In this document: positions 24,933-34,437 of the stretch, piece after piece
Layout of the letters: the number at the start of each line of letters is the position of its first letter
Position numbering within the stretch: position 1 is the stretch's first letter
NCBI RefSeq assembly: GCF_002295065.1
Contig: NZ_NSGG01000020.1
Coordinates: 1-64,000 of the forward strand
Reading direction: 5' to 3'
Length of the DNA stretch: 64,000 nucleotides
Source: Mesorhizobium sp. WSM3859
Lineage (GTDB): Bacteria > Pseudomonadota > Alphaproteobacteria > Rhizobiales > Rhizobiaceae
Program-made: the position numbers and the translations under genes
The notes under the pieces: generated by a model
Databases searched by the model: none
Told to the model about the DNA's origin: nothing
What the model saw: the letters and a program-made list of their open reading frames with translations, nothing else

Positions 24933-25514
24933 CTATCCGCCTTGAACAGCTTGGTCGAGGATGAAGACCTTCGAAAGAAAATAATCTATCGCGAACGCAA
25001 CGTTATCCTTTCCGTCGACCGGTATTGCGTTCACCTCATATTTGAGGGTCAGGACGCGAGAACTCTCCGCCAGCTCAATATATACGTCGCGCTCGCGACC
25101 GCCACCGATTACCCATTTGAAGTCCCTCTCATTCAGGAACTGCAATGCCTTGGGCAATGTATGTATGGCTATCGGGCTGGTGCCCGCGAAGGTCACTGGA
25201 TGCCGGCCGACATCGACGTCGAGATCGCCGTACCAAGTCGCCATCATTCCACCAGGCTGCAGTCTCCCGAAGACGGGCTCGACGCTAATCGATCTCAGAC
25301 GAAAATCGGGGCTGAAGAAGAACTCGCAATTGCGACCATAGATGCACCAAGCCGACTCGATGTCCTCGTGGCGATAATGATTATCCGCCCGCACATCCTC
25401 GGGATCGATCAAGCCTCGGATGGCTTCACGGCTGCTTTTTCCGAGTTCGACAGGCCCAGCCCGGCCTGTCGCCACAAGCTCGAATAGATCGATCGGCTCG
25501 ACCGTTTCAGCCAC
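24933..25514 (-). CDS. Unknown protein, possible orphan immunity type, in suc operon
   Basis: A 193-residue cytosolic protein. The first half, ATGRAGPVELGKSSREAIRG then DPEDVRADN and SAWCIYGRNCEFFFS, resembles the G-P-V-x-LG-x-SR-E...W-x-YG...F pattern of small actinobacterial proteins often found near toxins. That is weak pattern recall, not a domain assignment. It starts 11 bases after sucB. Base composition is more A/T-rich than the neighbours: about 55% G+C in the 60-base block 25081-25140, which I counted by eye. This suggests transfer into the operon. Confidence 0.7.
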   Translation of the reverse strand: MAETVEPIDLFELVATGRAGPVELGKSSREAIRGLIDPEDVRADNHYRHEDIESAWCIYGRNCEFFFSPDFRLRSISVEPVFGRLQPGGMMATWYGDLDVDVGRHPVTFAGTSPIAIHTLPKALQFLNERDFKWVIGGGRERDVYIELAESSRVLTLKYEVNAIPVDGKDNVAFAIDYFLSKVFILDQAVQGG

Positions 25515-25525
25515 CGCGCCAAACC

Positions 25526-26806
25526 TTAGAGATCGAGCACAAGCCGCTCGGGATCCTCCAGGCTTTCCTTGACGCGCACCAGGAAGGTCACCGCTTCCTT
25601 GCCGTCGACGATGCGGTGGTCGTAGGAGAGGGCGAGATACATCATCGGGCGGATGACGATCTGGCCGCCGACCACCACCGGCCGGTCCTGGATCTTGTGC
25701 ATGCCGAGGATGCCCGACTGCGGCGCATTCAGGATCGGCGTCGACATCAGCGAGCCATAGACGCCACCGTTGGAAATCGTAAACGTCCCGCCTTGCATAT
25801 CCGCGACCGACAACTTGCCGTCACGCGCGGCGAGGCCCAGCCGGCCGATCTCCTTCTCGATCTCGGCGATGGACATCTGGTCGGCGTCGCGCACCACCGG
25901 CACCACCAGGCCCTTGTCGGTGCCGACGGCGACGCCGACATGGGCAAAGTTCTTGTAGATGATGTCGGTGCCGTCGATCTCGGCATTGACCGCCGGGATT
26001 TCCTTGAGCGCATGCGTCACCGCCTTGGTGAAGAAGCCCATGAAGCCGAGCTTCACGCCATGCTTCTTCTCGAACACGTCCTTGTACTTGGCCCTGAGCG
26101 CCATCACCGCGCTCATATCCACCTCGTTGAAGGTTGTGAGCATGGCGGCGGTCGACTGCGCTTCCTTCAAGCGGCGCGCGATGGTCTGGCGCAGCTTGGT
26201 CATGCGCACGCGCTCCTCGCGCGGCGCATCCTCGGCAGTCGACGGCGCGCGGGCCGCGACGGGCGCAGGCGCCGGAGCAGCCTTCGGCGTCTCGGCCGGC
26301 TGCGAGGGCGCGCCCTTGGCGATGGCGTCGAGCACGTCGCCCTTCAGCACCTGGCCGCGCTTGCCGGAACCGGAGAGCTGGTCGACCGAAAGATTGTGCT
26401 CCGCGATTAGCTTCGCGGCTGCCGGCGCCGGCGGCATGGTGCGCGGCTCGATCGGGCCGGCGTCGCCGGCGACCTTGGCGGTCTCGGCGGCGGCCTGCTT
26501 GACCGTGGAAGCGGCATCCGGGCTGGAAGCCTGCGCCACCGCCTGTGGCTTCGTGGCCGGGGCCGCGCCGCCCGCCGAAATCGAGCCGAGCAGCGCGCCG
26601 ACATTGACCGTCTCGCCTTCCTTGACGGTGATCTCGGAGAGCGTCCCGGCGCCCGCGGCGGGCACTTCCACCGTCACCTTGTCGGTTTCGAGCTCGACCA
26701 GTGGCTCGTCGGCGGCGATCGCGTCGCCGACCTTCTTGAACCACTTGCCGACGGTCGCCTCGGTGACGGATTCACCCAGAGTGGGGACGCGGATTTCGGT
26801 AGCCAT
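25526..26806 (-). CDS. sucB: 2-oxoglutarate dehydrogenase E2, dihydrolipoyl succinyltransferase
   Basis: A 426-residue E2 core protein. It has one lipoyl domain (1-75) with the lipoyl Lys K43 in ETDKVTVEVPA, then an Ala/Pro-rich linker. The peripheral subunit-binding domain is around AAKLIAEHNLSVDQLSGSGK. The catalytic domain ends with SYDHRIVDGKEAV, where H397 and D401 are the acyltransfer residues. It transfers succinyl from E1 to CoA. It follows sucA by 45 bases. Confidence 0.97.
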   Translation of the reverse strand: MATEIRVPTLGESVTEATVGKWFKKVGDAIAADEPLVELETDKVTVEVPAAGAGTLSEITVKEGETVNVGALLGSISAGGAAPATKPQAVAQASSPDAASTVKQAAAETAKVAGDAGPIEPRTMPPAPAAAKLIAEHNLSVDQLSGSGKRGQVLKGDVLDAIAKGAPSQPAETPKAAPAPAPVAARAPSTAEDAPREERVRMTKLRQTIARRLKEAQSTAAMLTTFNEVDMSAVMALRAKYKDVFEKKHGVKLGFMGFFTKAVTHALKEIPAVNAEIDGTDIIYKNFAHVGVAVGTDKGLVVPVVRDADQMSIAEIEKEIGRLGLAARDGKLSVADMQGGTFTISNGGVYGSLMSTPILNAPQSGILGMHKIQDRPVVVGGQIVIRPMMYLALSYDHRIVDGKEAVTFLVRVKESLEDPERLVLDL

Positions 26807-26851
26807 TGTGCCTGTCCGTTCTCTTGTCTTCTTGAGGTCTGTTTCGTCAGC

Positions 26852-29839
26852 TTATTCGCCAAGAGCGTCGTCGAGCAGCGCCGCCAACTGGCTGAGATGC
26901 TTCGACATCAGGCCGGTTGCCGGCGATGCCGAAGCCGGCCGTCCGGTGTAGCGCACCCGCTGATGCTTGGCGTCGATATGCGCCAGCACCCATTCGAGAT
27001 AGGGGTCGATGAACGACCAGGCGCCCATGTTCTTGGGCTCCTCCTGGCACCACACCATCTCGGCATTGCGGAAGCGCGACAGCTCGGTGATCAGCGCCTT
27101 GGCCGGGAACGGATAGAGCTGCTCGACGCGCAACAGGTAGATGTCGTTGATGCCGCGCTTCTCGCGCTCCTCATAGAGGTCGTAATAGACCTTGCCCGAG
27201 CACAGCACGACGCGGCGGATCTTGGAGTCCTTGACCAGCTTGATCGGCTGGTCAGCTAGGAGCTGCGCATCGTCCCACAGCAGGCGGTGGAACGAGCTTT
27301 CTCCGGACATTTCCGGCAGCGTCGACACCGCCCGCTTGTGGCGCAGCAGCGACTTCGGCGTCATCAGGATCAGCGGCTTGCGGAAGTCGCGCTTCAATTG
27401 CCGACGCAGGATGTGGAAATAGTTGGCCGGCGTCGTGACGTTGGCGACCTGCATATTGTCTTCGGCGCAGAGCTGCAGGAAGCGCTCCAGCCGCGCCGAC
27501 GAATGCTCCGGCCCCTGGCCTTCATAGCCATGCGGCAAGAGGCAGACGAGGCCCGACATGCGCAGCCATTTGCGCTCTCCGCTGGAGATGAACTGGTCGA
27601 ACACCACCTGGGCGCCATTGGCGAAGTCGCCGAACTGGGCTTCCCAGAGCGTCAGCGCCTTGGGCTCGGCAAGGCTGTAGCCATATTCGAAGCCGAGCAC
27701 TGCCTCTTCCGACAGCATCGAGTTGATGACCTCGTAGCCGGCCTGCGCCGCCGAGAGGTTGTTGAGCGGGATGTACCGTGTCTCGTCGCGCTGGTCGTAA
27801 AGCACCGAATGGCGCTGCGAGAAGGTGCCGCGTTCCGAATCCTGGCCGGAGAGCCGGATCGGGTTGCCGTCGAGCAGGATCGCGCCGAAGGCCAGCGCCT
27901 CCGCCGTCGACCAGTCGATGCCTTCGCCGGACTCGATCGCCTGGCGGCGGTTTTCGAGGAAGCGCAGGATCGTCTTGTGGGCCTCGAAATCCTTCGGCAC
28001 CTCAGTCAGCTTCTTGCCGATCTCCTTCAGCGTGCGCACCGGCACGGCTGTCTTGCCGCGGCGCTGTTCGTCCTGATTGTCGGCGGTGCGCAGGCCGGAC
28101 CACGCGCCGTCCAGCCAGTCGGCCTTGTTGGGCTTGTAGCTCTGGCCGACTTCCCATTCTGATTCCAGATGCGCGCGCCAGTCGGCCCGCATCTTGTCGA
28201 CCTCGGCCTGGGTGATGTGGCCTTCGGCGATCAGCCGGTCGGCATAGACCTGCACCACCGTCTTATGGCTGCGGATGTTGCGGTACATGATCGGCTGGGT
28301 GAAGGACGGCTCGTCGCCCTCATTGTGGCCGAAGCGGCGATAGCAGAACATATCCACCACCACCGGCTTGTGGAACTTCATGCGGAATTCGGTCGCGACC
28401 TTCGCCGCATGCACCACCGCTTCCGGATCGTCGCCGTTGACGTGGAAGATCGGCGCCTCGATCATCTTGGCCACATCCGAGGGATAGGGCGAGGAGCGCG
28501 AGAAGCGCGGATTGGTGGTGAAGCCGATCTGGTTGTTGATGATGACGTGCAGCGTGCCGGCGACGCGGTGGCCGCGCAGGCCCGACAGGCCGAGGATTTC
28601 GGCGATCACGCCCTGGCCGGCGAAGGCGGCGTCGCCATGCAAAAGCAGCGGCATCACCTTGGCGCGTTCCGACAGCGGCACGACCTCGCCGCGTTCGCGG
28701 CCGGCGAGCTGGTCCTGCTTGGCGCGCGCCTTGCCCATCACCACCGGATCGACGATTTCCAGATGCGAGGGGTTGGCGGTCAACGACAGATGCACCTTGT
28801 TGCCGTCGAACTCGCGGTCCGACGAGGCGCCGAGATGGTACTTCACGTCGCCCGAGCCTTCGACCTCGTCGGGCGCGGCCGAGCCGCCCTTGAATTCGTG
28901 GAAGATGGCGCGATGGGGCTTCGCCATCACCTGGGAAAGCACGTTGAGGCGGCCGCGATGCGCCATGCCGAGCACGATTTCCTTGAGGCCGAGCTGGCCG
29001 CCGCGCTTGACGATCTGCTCCAGCGCCGGGATCAGCGATTCACTGCCGTCGAGGCCGAAGCGCTTGGTGCCCTTGTACTTGACGTCGATATACTGCTCGA
29101 AGCCCTCGGCCTCGATCAGCTTCGACAGGATCGCCTTCTTGCCGGTGGCGGTGAAGGTGATTTCCTTGTCGGCGCCTTCGATACGCGCCTGGATCCAGGC
29201 CTTCTCTTCCGGATCGGAGATGTGCATGAACTCGACGCCGAGCGTCGAGCAATAGGTGCGGGTCAGGATGTCCAGCATCTGCCGGATGGTGCCGAATTCG
29301 AGGCCGAGCACATTGTCGAGGAAGATCGGCCGGTCGTAATCGGCCTCGGCGAAGCCGTAATTCTCCGGTGACAGCTCGTTATAATCCTCGAGCGGCTTGG
29401 CGATGCCGAGCGGATCGAGATTGGCATGCAGATGGCCGCGCATGCGAAAGGCGCGGATCATCATGATGGCGCGGACCGAATCGCGCGTCGCCTGGTGCAC
29501 ATCGGCGTCGGAAAGCACGGCGCCGTTGACGACCGCCTTTTCCTTGACCTTCTTTTCGATCGTCTTTTCGACCAGGCCCCAATTGCCGTCGAGCGCCGAG
29601 ACCAGTTCGCCATTGGCGGTGAGCGGCCAGGAGGGCTTCGCCCAGGAGGCGCCCTTGGCGTTCTTGCGCACATCGCCCGCGTCGTCCTTCAGCGCCGCAA
29701 AGAAATCCTGCCATTCCGGATCGACCGAGGCGGGATTGTCCTCATAAGCCGCGTGGAGCGCCTCGATATAGTCGGCATTGCCGCCATAGAGGAATGAGGT
29801 GAGCGAGAATTGGTCGTTGGCCTGATTTTGTCTTGCCAT
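26852..29839 (-). CDS. sucA: 2-oxoglutarate dehydrogenase E1
   Basis: A 995-residue ThDP-dependent E1 that decarboxylates 2-oxoglutarate and succinylates the lipoyl arm of SucB. The N-terminus (FLYGGNADYIEALHAAYEDN) is the alphaproteobacterial E2-binding type. Catalytic signatures are GMAHRGRLNVLSQVM, DVKYHLGASSDREFDG, GDAAFAGQGVIAEILGLSGL and, for the second half, RHSVLYDQRDETRYIPLNN. Length is normal. An inverted tandem-repeat array fills the gap from sucD to its start. Confidence 0.98.
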   Translation of the reverse strand: MARQNQANDQFSLTSFLYGGNADYIEALHAAYEDNPASVDPEWQDFFAALKDDAGDVRKNAKGASWAKPSWPLTANGELVSALDGNWGLVEKTIEKKVKEKAVVNGAVLSDADVHQATRDSVRAIMMIRAFRMRGHLHANLDPLGIAKPLEDYNELSPENYGFAEADYDRPIFLDNVLGLEFGTIRQMLDILTRTYCSTLGVEFMHISDPEEKAWIQARIEGADKEITFTATGKKAILSKLIEAEGFEQYIDVKYKGTKRFGLDGSESLIPALEQIVKRGGQLGLKEIVLGMAHRGRLNVLSQVMAKPHRAIFHEFKGGSAAPDEVEGSGDVKYHLGASSDREFDGNKVHLSLTANPSHLEIVDPVVMGKARAKQDQLAGRERGEVVPLSERAKVMPLLLHGDAAFAGQGVIAEILGLSGLRGHRVAGTLHVIINNQIGFTTNPRFSRSSPYPSDVAKMIEAPIFHVNGDDPEAVVHAAKVATEFRMKFHKPVVVDMFCYRRFGHNEGDEPSFTQPIMYRNIRSHKTVVQVYADRLIAEGHITQAEVDKMRADWRAHLESEWEVGQSYKPNKADWLDGAWSGLRTADNQDEQRRGKTAVPVRTLKEIGKKLTEVPKDFEAHKTILRFLENRRQAIESGEGIDWSTAEALAFGAILLDGNPIRLSGQDSERGTFSQRHSVLYDQRDETRYIPLNNLSAAQAGYEVINSMLSEEAVLGFEYGYSLAEPKALTLWEAQFGDFANGAQVVFDQFISSGERKWLRMSGLVCLLPHGYEGQGPEHSSARLERFLQLCAEDNMQVANVTTPANYFHILRRQLKRDFRKPLILMTPKSLLRHKRAVSTLPEMSGESSFHRLLWDDAQLLADQPIKLVKDSKIRRVVLCSGKVYYDLYEEREKRGINDIYLLRVEQLYPFPAKALITELSRFRNAEMVWCQEEPKNMGAWSFIDPYLEWVLAHIDAKHQRVRYTGRPASASPATGLMSKHLSQLAALLDDALGE

Positions 29840-29875
29840 TTTCGTCTGCGGAGCCTGGCTCCGTCTCCTTTTTGG

Positions 29876-29988
29876 AGTGAATGGTGAGTGGTGAATAGTG
29901 AATGGCCAGAGACAAATCGGGAAACGGCCCGCTTTGCGTCGCTATTCAGTTGTTCCTTCCATTCACCATTCACCACGCACTATTCACT
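29876..29988. repeat. Inverted array of 7-10 bp tandem units, sucD-sucA gap
   Basis: The left arm (29876-29905) is built of GTGAATGGTGAGTGGTGAAT-type units. The right arm (29959-29988) holds the mirrored CCATTCACCATTCACCACGC. About 53 unrelated bases lie between. The right arm overlaps the sucD stop codon, and the array lies in the 5' region of sucA on the transcript. A long stem is possible in RNA. Confidence 0.85.
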
Positions 29989-30889
29989 AACCCTTGATCG
30001 CCTCGACCAGCGTCGTGCCGAGCCGCGCCGGCGAGGGCGAAACCTTGATGCCGGCCGATTCCATCGCCGCGATCTTGTCTTCCGCGCCGCCCTTGCCGCC
30101 CGAGATCACCGCGCCCGCATGGCCCATCGTGCGGCCGGCCGGCGCCGTGCGCCCGGCAATGAAGCCCGCCATGGGTTTCTTGCGGCCGCGCTTGGCTTCG
30201 TCCTTGAGGAACTGCGCGGCGTCTTCCTCGGCCGAACCGCCGATCTCGCCGATCATGATGATCGACTTGGTCTCGTCGTCGGCGAGGAACATCTCCAGCA
30301 CATCGATGAACTCGGTACCCTTGACCGGGTCGCCGCCGATGCCAACCGCCGTGGTCTGGCCGAGCCCGACATTGGTGGTCTGGAAGACTGCCTCATAGGT
30401 AAGTGTTCCCGAGCGCGAAACAACGCCCACCGAGCCCTTGCGGAAGATGTTGCCGGGCATGATGCCGATCTTGCACTCGTCGGGCGTCAGCACGCCCGGG
30501 CAGTTCGGACCGATCAGCCGCGAGGTCGAGCGGTCGAGCCGCGCCTTGACCTTGACCATGTCCATCACCGGGATGCCTTCGGTGATGCAGACGATCAGCG
30601 GGATCTCGGCTTCGATCGCCTCGATGATGGCCTCGCCCGCGCCCGCTGGCGGCACATAGATGACCGAGGCGTTGGCGCCGGTCTTCGCCTTGCCCTCGGC
30701 CACCGTGGCGAAGATCGGCAGGCTTTCGCCCTTCGAGCCGGTCCAGGTCTCGCCGCCCTTCTTCGGATGGATGCCGCCCACCATCTTGGTGCCGTGATAG
30801 GCCAGCGCCTGCTCGGTATGGAACGTGCCGGTCTTGCCGGTCAGCCCCTGCACCAGCACCTTGGTATTCTTGTCGACGAGAATGGACAT
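29987..30889 (-). CDS. sucD: Succinate-CoA ligase alpha subunit
   Basis: A 300-residue subunit that forms succinate and NTP from succinyl-CoA with SucC. The CoA-binding domain begins around VQGLTGKTGTFHTEQAL. The phosphorylated His is H257 in GHAGAVISGGKG. It is separated from sucC by a cupin and a DUF1579 gene, although the two subunits are usually encoded side by side. The stop codon lies in the inverted repeat array. Confidence 0.98.
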   Translation of the reverse strand: MSILVDKNTKVLVQGLTGKTGTFHTEQALAYHGTKMVGGIHPKKGGETWTGSKGESLPIFATVAEGKAKTGANASVIYVPPAGAGEAIIEAIEAEIPLIVCITEGIPVMDMVKVKARLDRSTSRLIGPNCPGVLTPDECKIGIMPGNIFRKGSVGVVSRSGTLTYEAVFQTTNVGLGQTTAVGIGGDPVKGTEFIDVLEMFLADDETKSIIMIGEIGGSAEEDAAQFLKDEAKRGRKKPMAGFIAGRTAPAGRTMGHAGAVISGGKGGAEDKIAAMESAGIKVSPSPARLGTTLVEAIKG

Positions 30890-30901
30890 GGCGGCCCTTT
30901 T

Positions 30902-31393
30902 CTAAAAACCGTTGATCGTGGAAGGCGAGACGCGCCGGTAGAGGCCGCTCACCATGTCTTGCCAGGCATCGCTGCCGGCAGGTCTGAACTCAAGTTTCAT
31001 GCGATAGGTATCGGCGCCGTCAAAACCATATGTCACCCTGGCGGCGCCGCGCGAGGACGACCGCTCCAGGACCAGTTCATTGCCGTTCCACATGCCGGTT
31101 GCCGGTGACATCGGCACGAACCCCATCGAATCGAACTGATGCATGGTGACGGCGCCCTTCTGCTGGTCGTAGCCGAACACATTGTGCGCGCCGAACGAAA
31201 CCGTACCGTCGCGGTGCTGGCGATAGCGCCGCACCACGAACAGGCCACCGAACTCAGCCTCGGCCAACACTTCGGAAGTCGCCGTGCCGGCATCGGTCCA
31301 TTGCGTGGCAGCGACCTCTTCCTCGCCACGCCATGCGCCGACCAGCGCCTGCAGGCGTTGGTGACCGTCCGAAAGAGAGGAGAAGGCGTTCAT
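30902..31393 (-). CDS. DUF1579 family protein
   Basis: A 163-residue soluble protein with the DUF1579 pattern: a helix then LQALVGAWRGEEEV, GGLFVVRRYRQHRDG, HNVFGYDQQKGAVTMHQFDS and a terminal beta-rich part ending DAWQDMVSGLYRRV. The fold is lipocalin/THAP4-like in related families. Function unknown. It lies three bases after the cupin gene and 12 bases before sucD, so all are cotranscribed. Confidence 0.75.
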   Translation of the reverse strand: MNAFSSLSDGHQRLQALVGAWRGEEEVAATQWTDAGTATSEVLAEAEFGGLFVVRRYRQHRDGTVSFGAHNVFGYDQQKGAVTMHQFDSMGFVPMSPATGMWNGNELVLERSSSRGAARVTYGFDGADTYRMKLEFRPAGSDAWQDMVSGLYRRVSPSTINGF

Positions 31394-31396
31394 GGC

Positions 31397-31768
31397 TCAG
31401 AGCCGCTTCAGATCGGTGACGGTGAGATCGCTCTTGGCGTTGCCGGTGTTCAAAGTCGTCGCCGGCTCGAACATCAGCACCACGGGCTCCTTGGTCAGCG
31501 AACGCGGCCGATGCTCGACGCCGCGCGGCACGACGATGAAATCGCCCTCGCCGAGCTCGACCGACCCGTCGCGGAAATCGATGGCGATCCTGCCGCGTAG
31601 CACCAGGAAGGCTTCGTCCTCATTGTCATGCGCGTGCCAGTCGAAGATCTCGCCAAACTTGGCGACCTTGGCCTGGCTGTCGTTGACGTCGCCGGCGATG
31701 TGCGGATCGAAGACCTTGGCGATCTTCGCGTCCGCCGCCTCGACTAGGTTTATCTTACGCGGAGGCAT
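31397..31768 (-). CDS. Single-domain cupin protein
   Basis: A 123-residue beta-barrel cupin. Motif 1 is FDWHAHDNEDEAFLVLRGR (metal-binding H, H, E). Motif 2 is GDFIVVPRGVEHRPR (second His). This combination suggests a bound metal and a small-molecule enzyme or sensor. The substrate is unknown. It sits four bases downstream of sucC, an unusual guest in the sucCD unit. Confidence 0.85.
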   Translation of the reverse strand: MPPRKINLVEAADAKIAKVFDPHIAGDVNDSQAKVAKFGEIFDWHAHDNEDEAFLVLRGRIAIDFRDGSVELGEGDFIVVPRGVEHRPRSLTKEPVVLMFEPATTLNTGNAKSDLTVTDLKRL

Positions 31769-31772
31769 CGGC

Positions 31773-32966
<1,194 letters not shown>

Positions 32967-32987
32967 GCGCTTGGTCTCCGCGGAGGG

Positions 32988-33956
32988 TTACTTGCCGGCC
33001 AGATGCGGCGCGATCTTGGTGCAGGCCTCGGTCAGGCCCTGGACGGCCGCGACCGAATTGTCGAACATTTTCTGCTCGCCCTTTGACAGATCGATCTCGA
33101 TGACGCGCTCGACACCGCCGGCGCCGATCACTACGGGAACGCCGACATAGGTGCCCTTGACGCCATACTGTCCGGAAAGATGCGCGGCGCAGGGCAGCAC
33201 GCGCTTCTTGTCTTTGAGATAGGACTCGGCCATGGCGATTGCCGAGGCCGCCGGCGCGTAATAGGCCGAGCCGGTCTTGAGCAGGCCGACGATCTCGGCG
33301 CCGCCGTCACGGGTGCGCTGCACGATCTGGTCGAGCTTCTCCTTCGAGGTCCAGCCCATCTTGACGAGATCCGGCAGCGGGATGCCGGCAACCGTCGAAT
33401 AGCGGATCATCGGCACCATCGAGTCGCCATGGCCGCCAAGCACGAAAGCCGTGACATCCTCGACCGAGACCTTGAACTCCTCGGCCAGGAAATAGCGAAA
33501 GCGGGCGCTGTCGAGCACGCCGGCCATACCGACGACATGGCTGGTCGGCAACCCTGAGAACTTCTGCAGCGCCCAGACCATCGCGTCGAGCGGGTTGGTG
33601 ATGCAGATGACGAAAGCCTTCGGCGCGTACTTCTTGAGGCCCGCGCCGACCTGTTCCATGACCTTGAGGTTGATGCCGAGAAGATCGTCACGGCTCATGC
33701 CAGGCTTGCGCGGCACGCCGGCGGTGACGATGCACACATCCGCGCCCTCGATGCCGGCATAGTCGTTGACGCCGGTCAGCCGGGAGTCGAAGCCGTCGAC
33801 GGGAGAAGACTGGGCGATGTCGAGGCCCTTGCCCTGCGGAATGCCCTCGGCGATATCGAACAGCACCACGTCGCCGAGATCCTTGAGGCCGATCATATGG
33901 GCGAGCGTGCCGCCGATCATGCCCGAGCCGATGAGCGCTATCTTGTTGCGTGCCAT
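32988..33956 (-). CDS. mdh: NAD-dependent malate dehydrogenase
   Basis: A 322-residue LDH-like malate dehydrogenase that oxidises malate to oxaloacetate. The NAD motif is IGSGMIGGTLA (9-19). Substrate-binding R83 and R89 are in VPRKPGMSRDDLL. The catalytic pair is D149 and H176 (GGHGDSM). It is the first gene of the mdh-sucCD-sucAB-lpd operon, so its upstream region should carry the main promoter. Confidence 0.98.
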   Translation of the reverse strand: MARNKIALIGSGMIGGTLAHMIGLKDLGDVVLFDIAEGIPQGKGLDIAQSSPVDGFDSRLTGVNDYAGIEGADVCIVTAGVPRKPGMSRDDLLGINLKVMEQVGAGLKKYAPKAFVICITNPLDAMVWALQKFSGLPTSHVVGMAGVLDSARFRYFLAEEFKVSVEDVTAFVLGGHGDSMVPMIRYSTVAGIPLPDLVKMGWTSKEKLDQIVQRTRDGGAEIVGLLKTGSAYYAPAASAIAMAESYLKDKKRVLPCAAHLSGQYGVKGTYVGVPVVIGAGGVERVIEIDLSKGEQKMFDNSVAAVQGLTEACTKIAPHLAGK

Positions 33957-34251
33957 GTGAGGATGTTTTCCCTTTGTCTGTGACGAGGTCGTGACGAGGC
34001 CGGGAGGCCGAAAGGATGCGGGGAAACCGCGAGATTTGGCCGCACCGAATAACGCCGGCCAAGGAAAAATTCAAACGATTATTTTGAGCTTAGTGTTTTC
34101 AATCGGTTAGATGCTTTGGGAATTACGTAAACGTCAAAGTTTGTGGACCGACTGAGGAGAATTTACACAATGAACGTGGAATCAGAAGACTTCATCCCGG
34201 CGATGACGCCCTTGTGATTTAATGGCCAAGTTTCTGACGCTGGCGGGACAG
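33957..34251. other. mdh upstream region with a possible 15-codon ORF
   Basis: About 295 bp upstream of mdh. On the minus strand it must hold the operon promoter, but I could not pick a convincing -35/-10. On the + strand a strong GAGGAG ribosome-binding site precedes an ATG at 34170 with only 15 codons before a TGA (34215-34217). This could be a leader peptide or the remnant of a gene interrupted upstream of the family A element at 34252. Confidence 0.3.
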
Positions 34252-34408
34252 CGCCCCCCTCTGGCCTGCCGGCCATCTCTCCCACTTGCGGGGAGATCAG
34301 ATGTCGCCGTCGCTTTCGCCAATCTCGACATTGCAGGAATGAGCGCTGCGCCTAAGCTGCCAATCTCCCCCCTTGTGGGGGAGATGGCCGGCAGGCCAGA
34401 GGGGGGCG
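34252..34408. repeat. Family A composite palindromic element (~157 bp)
   Basis: Arms at 34252-34298 and 34361-34408 flank a centre that reads GATGTCGCCGTCGCTTTCGC in its left part and AAGCTGCCAATCTCC at the right. The centre is close to that at 62424-62490, so the whole unit is a repeated sequence and not just the arms. It lies between mdh and zapE. Confidence 0.9.
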
Positions 34409-34437
34409 CGAAGGATCGCTGCGATGGCCGGCTGTAG

